From positions 1-14,813 of the forward strand of contig JAHIFH010000025.1 of the NCBI GenBank assembly GCA_018900995.1: 14,813 bases of DNA, given 5' to 3'. Below, in pieces: positions 12,025 to 14,813 of the stretch. Position 1 is the stretch's first letter. Each line of letters opens with the position of its first letter. The position numbers and the translations under genes are program-made. Under the pieces are notes generated by a model. It was not told the DNA's origin and ran no database searches. It saw nothing but the letters and a program-made list of their open reading frames with translations. Source of the DNA: Patescibacteria group bacterium. Its GTDB lineage: Bacteria; Patescibacteriota; Microgenomatia; PFEM01; JAHIFH01.

Positions 12025-13404
12025 ATGGATAAAGATAAACTCTGGCAAATTGTTTTAGAAAATTTGAAACTATCTCTTTCTTCTGCTAATTTTGCCACCT
12101 GGTTCCCTCAAACATTTATCAACAAAATCAAAGAAGTTGACAAGAATCACCAAATAATTGAGGTTGCCTCCCCTTCAACTTTTATCAAAGACACGATTGA
12201 AAATCGCTATTATGGCTTAATTAAAGAGGCCCTAGATAAAACCACCAAAAAGAAAAATGATTTGGCTTTTGTGGTTAAGCAAGTAAAGAAGAGTAAAAGA
12301 ATAAAAGAGCAGGAGAGTAAAAAGGGTCCTCTTTTTGAAAAAGCCAAACCAGAAAAATCAACTGCTCAAGAAGCTATCGTTCGAGCTGGTTTACGACCTG
12401 ATTTTAATTTTGAAGCTTTTGCTGTCAATACCACTAACCAAATGGCTCACGCGGCTGCCAGAGCAGTTTCCGAATCACCTGGTAAAGCTTACAATCCTCT
12501 TTTTCTTTATGGTGGTGTCGGCGTAGGCAAAACCCATCTCATGCAAGCGATTGGGTCTACCGTTTTAGAACGTCGTCCTCGACTTAACATTATCTACTGC
12601 ATGAGTGAAGAATTTACCACAGAAATTGTTGATGCCATTCGCAAAAAAACAACCAAGCAATTTAAAGACAAATATCGCTCCGCCCGAGTGCTTTTGATTG
12701 ATGATATTCAGTTTATTGCTGGTAAAACCACGGTTCAAGAAGAATTTTTCCATACTTTTAATGCTATTTGGCGCGCTGGGGGTCAAATTGTTTTAACTTC
12801 TGACCGGCGTCCTGATGAAATTAGTAGTCTCGAAGACCGTCTCCGTTCTCGGTTTGAAGGTGGCTTAACCATTGACATCCAAGACCCAGATTTTGAGTTG
12901 AGAACAGCTATTGTTTTAATCAAAGCCCAACAGCGGGGAATAAAATTGCCAATGGATATTGCCCAACTAATTGCCGGCAACATCACCTCAACTCGAAGGT
13001 TGGAAGGATTTCTCATTCGTCTCGTCACTGAAGCCGACACTAAAAAAGAGCCTTTGACCCCTGAATTAACTTCTGCTCTTTTAGGGACGACAAACGCCGA
13101 GTTAATGCCGAAAAGATTAGTCAAACCAAAGGAAGTCCTGACAGCTGTAGTTAATTTTTACAATTTTAAGAATAAAGATTTACTTGGCCCAAGGCGACCA
13201 AAGAAATTAGCGCTTGCCCGACAAGTTTTAATGTATCTTCTTCGGACAGAATTAAAAATGCCTTTAATGGAAATCGGTCAATTTCTGGGAAATCGTGACC
13301 ATACCACCATTATGTACGGAGTGGAAAAAATCACTAAGCTCCTACCTGAATCCGAAGAATTGCGGGTGGATATTGCGGGGATAAAACAAAAGCTTTATGG
13401 ATAA
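12025..13404 (+). CDS. dnaA: Chromosomal replication initiator protein DnaA
   Basis: DnaA is the AAA+ ATPase that binds DnaA boxes and melts the origin. The 459-aa protein shows domain I (about 1-78, LWQIVLENLKLSLSSANFATWF), a Lys/Glu-rich linker (about 86-112, domain II), and the AAA+ core with FEAFAVNTTNQMAHAAA, Walker A GGVGVGKT (163-170), Walker B LLIDDIQF (223-230) and the DRLRSRFEGG arginine region (271-280). Domain IV carries the DNA-binding signature GNRDHTTIMYGVEK (422-435). Length is close to the bacterial norm. The position after EDRLRSRFE is Gly where many homologues have Trp. The ATG at 12025 is the only start that keeps domain I intact. No Shine-Dalgarno sequence precedes it. 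Confidence 0.98.
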   Translation: MDKDKLWQIVLENLKLSLSSANFATWFPQTFINKIKEVDKNHQIIEVASPSTFIKDTIENRYYGLIKEALDKTTKKKNDLAFVVKQVKKSKRIKEQESKKGPLFEKAKPEKSTAQEAIVRAGLRPDFNFEAFAVNTTNQMAHAAARAVSESPGKAYNPLFLYGGVGVGKTHLMQAIGSTVLERRPRLNIIYCMSEEFTTEIVDAIRKKTTKQFKDKYRSARVLLIDDIQFIAGKTTVQEEFFHTFNAIWRAGGQIVLTSDRRPDEISSLEDRLRSRFEGGLTIDIQDPDFELRTAIVLIKAQQRGIKLPMDIAQLIAGNITSTRRLEGFLIRLVTEADTKKEPLTPELTSALLGTTNAELMPKRLVKPKEVLTAVVNFYNFKNKDLLGPRRPKKLALARQVLMYLLRTELKMPLMEIGQFLGNRDHTTIMYGVEKITKLLPESEELRVDIAGIKQKLYG

Positions 13405-13470
13405 AAAATTTTAGTTATCAACTTGTCCACCAAAAAGTGAAAATTATTGACCAAGATTTAAACAGCAATT

Positions 13471-13542
13471 TCATAACACCTCGGAGGTGTTGTGAAGCAT
13501 CTTAGATCTAGCTCCACCTCCGAGGTGAAGCCCTAAAGGCTT
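13471..13542. repeat. Cluster of three hairpins downstream of dnaA
   Basis: Hairpin 1 (13471-13495) has arms TCATAACACCTC and GAGGTGTTGTGA around one G, 12 pairs including one G-T. Hairpin 2 (13515-13527), CACCTC-C-GAGGTG, is the exact reverse complement of the core of hairpin 1 (13477-13489). Hairpin 3 (13528-13542) is AAGCC-CTAAA-GGCTT. No T-run follows the first two, so simple terminators are unlikely. REP-like elements or origin structure are possible. Confidence 0.7.
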
Positions 13543-13598
13543 ATTCACTTATCAACAGAACAACAACTACAACAAATTTATAAATAATAAAGACGTTA

Positions 13599-13627
13599 TT
13601 GAGTCTTAAAACAAAAAGAGGTAAAAT
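13599..13627 (+). promoter_or_regulatory. Candidate dnaN promoter
   Basis: -35 TTGAGT (13599-13604), a 17-base spacer and -10 TAAAAT (13622-13627) predict a leader of about 57 bases that contains a perfect 18-bp palindrome before the dnaN ATG. dnaN could therefore be transcribed separately from dnaA. Confidence 0.55.
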
Positions 13628-13648
13628 TGGGGAGAAGTTAATAAGAAC

Positions 13649-13666
13649 CTCCCGAAATTTCGGGAG
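13649..13666. repeat. 18-bp perfect palindrome in the dnaN leader, flanked by 7-bp direct repeats
   Basis: CTCCCGAAATTTCGGGAG is a perfect palindrome. AGAACCT occurs on both sides of its core (13644-13650 and 13665-13671), as if a 14-bp CCCGAAATTTCGGG had been inserted with a duplicated target. A T-rich run (TTGTTTTT, 13671-13678) follows, so on the mRNA it also looks like a weak terminator or attenuator. Confidence 0.7.
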
Positions 13667-13690
13667 AACCTTGTTTTTCGTAAACTCAAA

Positions 13691-14813
13691 ATGAAGCTTT
13701 CTGTTCTTCAAGAAAATCTTGCCCGAGGATTAGCGACTGCTAGTCGTTCGGTTGCCAGTCGGGCTCAACTACCGGTTTTAAGCAACATTCTCTTAGCCAC
13801 TGACCAGGGGAGGCTAAAACTTTCTGCCACTAATTTAGAAACAGGCATTAACTACTGGTTAGGCGCTAAGGTCGGAAAGGAAGGAGCAATTTCTGTTCCC
13901 GCTAAAGTATTGGCTGAATTTATTGCTTCTTTGCCTGCAGAGAAAGTTGAGCTAGAAGTAAGAGAAAACAATTTGTTAGTTAACTGTGGCTCATATCAAG
14001 CAGAATTTAATAGCTTAGCTGCAACTGAATTTCCGAAAATTCCCTCAGTTAAAGGCAAGCCTGATCTTAGTTTTGCTTCCGCCAGCTTAACTCAGGCGAT
14101 TAACCAAGTTGCTTTTGCTGCCGCTCAAGATGAAGGCCGCCCTGTTTTGACCGGAGTTTTGATAGTTGTAAAAGGAAAAGATTTAATTCTTGCTGCCACT
14201 GATGGCTATCGTTTAAGTTTAAAGAAAATACCGACGACTAAGGGAGTGACGGAGTCAAAAGAACTGAAAAAAGGTTTGATTATTCCCTCGCGAACCTTAA
14301 TGGAACTAGCTCGAACCATGGGTGAAACAGAACAAGAAAAAAATATTGGCTTGACGATTACTAAGAGAGCTAATCAGGTCATCTTTTCCACTCCGGAAAC
14401 AGAGATAATTTCCCGTTTAATTGAAGGCAAATATCCAGATTATGAGAGGATTATTCCAGGTAAAGGGAAAACGAGTTTAACAATAGATATAGCTGAATTA
14501 ACTCGGGCTGTTAGAGTGGCGTCCATTTTTGCTCGAGAAGCAGCTAATGTTGTTCGTTTTCAAATTGATAAAAAAGGATTGGAAATTACTGCTAATACAG
14601 CCCAGGTAGGTCGAAACATAGCTCGCTTAGAAGCTAAAGTAACTGGACCTGGTAGTAAAATTGCTTTTAACTCTCGCTATCTCCTTGACTTACTTGGAGT
14701 AGTCGAGGGTGACCAGATGAATTTAGAGATGACGGGCTCTTTGAATCCTGGTGTGTTTACTTTGACTGGCGACAAGTCCTTTCTTCATATCATCATGCCG
14801 GTAAGAGTTCAAG
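13691..14813 (+). CDS. dnaN: DNA polymerase III beta subunit (sliding clamp), 3'-truncated by the window edge
   Basis: DnaN forms the ring that tethers the replicative polymerase to DNA. The frame starts MKLSVLQENLARGLATASRS and stays open to the last base, about 374 codons. Family landmarks are LPVLSNILLATDQGRLKLSA in the first domain, FNSLAATEFPKIP, the central DEGRPVLTGVLI and LAATDGYRLSLKK, IIPSRTLMELAR, YPDYERIIP, and the near-terminal MTGSLNPGVFTLTGDKSFLH, then IIMPVR. That last motif normally sits at the very C-terminus, so only a few residues are likely missing. It follows dnaA on the same strand as in most bacteria. No Shine-Dalgarno sequence is visible before the ATG. Confidence 0.97.
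   Translation, partial: MKLSVLQENLARGLATASRSVASRAQLPVLSNILLATDQGRLKLSATNLETGINYWLGAKVGKEGAISVPAKVLAEFIASLPAEKVELEVRENNLLVNCGSYQAEFNSLAATEFPKIPSVKGKPDLSFASASLTQAINQVAFAAAQDEGRPVLTGVLIVVKGKDLILAATDGYRLSLKKIPTTKGVTESKELKKGLIIPSRTLMELARTMGETEQEKNIGLTITKRANQVIFSTPETEIISRLIEGKYPDYERIIPGKGKTSLTIDIAELTRAVRVASIFAREAANVVRFQIDKKGLEITANTAQVGRNIARLEAKVTGPGSKIAFNSRYLLDLLGVVEGDQMNLEMTGSLNPGVFTLTGDKSFLHIIMPVRVQ

Larger units (their letters stand above)
13405..13690. other. dnaA-dnaN intergenic region, candidate replication origin
   Basis: This gene-free gap holds two pairs of DnaA-box-like 9-mers on the plus strand, each pair overlapping by one base. TTATCAACT (13415) and TTGTCCACC (13423) match 7 of 9. TTATTCACT (13541) and TTATCAACA (13549) match 8 of 9. 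An AT-rich stretch at about 13558-13600, which could serve as an unwinding element, follows the second pair. Three hairpins lie between the pairs, and the dnaN promoter and a palindrome come after. The position is typical of oriC, but the boxes are imperfect. Confidence 0.45.

Overview
The window is compact, AT-rich bacterial DNA that most resembles a Candidate Phyla Radiation (Patescibacteria) genome, probably of the Microgenomates type. The reasons are the very tight gene packing, shortened or trimmed housekeeping proteins (a ValRS without its C-terminal arm, a Jag/KhpB without its N-terminal domain), a DUF4012 protein fused to a sugar-nucleotide SDR, and surface-glycan genes mixed with core genes. 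TGA is used as an ordinary stop (jag, yidD, the Wzy-like gene, the DUF4012 gene, rnhA), so the Gly-recoded groups Gracilibacteria and Absconditabacteria are unlikely. The lineage call is inference from gene style; no marker tree could be run.

Layout. Bases 1-2075 (+): the 3' part of valS, then an overlapping membrane-anchored TPR protein. Bases 2080-2622 (-): a membrane-anchored, cysteine-rich protein with a C-terminal Kazal-like domain. It is divergent from a 72-aa signal-peptide protein at 2701-2919 (+). Bases 2925-3650 (-): ribosomal protein L25/CTC. Bases 3777-6701 (-): a 974-aa SDR-TM-DUF4012 fusion. Bases 6815-11809 (-): the operon-like string rpmH-rnpA-yidD-yidC-jag-(Wzy/O-antigen-ligase-like)-(Wzx-like flippase)-rnhA, in which nearly every junction abuts or overlaps. 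Bases 12025-14813 (+): dnaA, an intergenic region of 286 bases, then dnaN, which runs off the right edge. The divergent rpmH/dnaA arrangement is the classic bacterial replication-origin neighbourhood. A perfect DnaA box lies inside the dnaA promoter, and two pairs of near-consensus boxes plus an AT-rich stretch lie between dnaA and dnaN.

How the genes fit together. DnaA and DnaN start and support replication. RpmH, RnpA, YidD, YidC and Jag cover ribosome assembly, tRNA maturation, membrane-protein insertion and RNA-linked cell-envelope control. The polymerase/ligase-like and flippase-like proteins, with the DUF4012 fusion, point to building and exporting a cell-surface polymer. ValRS and L25 are translation genes.

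The main unexpected signals are as follows. (1) There are four short tandem arrays, all with a 7-base unit but with different sequences, inside coding sequence of the Wzy-like gene and rnhA; in one, the only imperfect unit removes an in-frame stop. (2) Divergent genes at 2622 and 2701 each have a promoter whose -10 ends exactly 6 bases before ATG, which predicts leaderless mRNAs. (3) The SDR domain of the DUF4012 fusion has Phe in place of the catalytic Tyr, and the change coincides with a perfect palindrome. (4) Small palindromic, insertion-like elements lie near dnaA, dnaN and rplY. No tRNA, rRNA, CRISPR array or transposase gene was seen.
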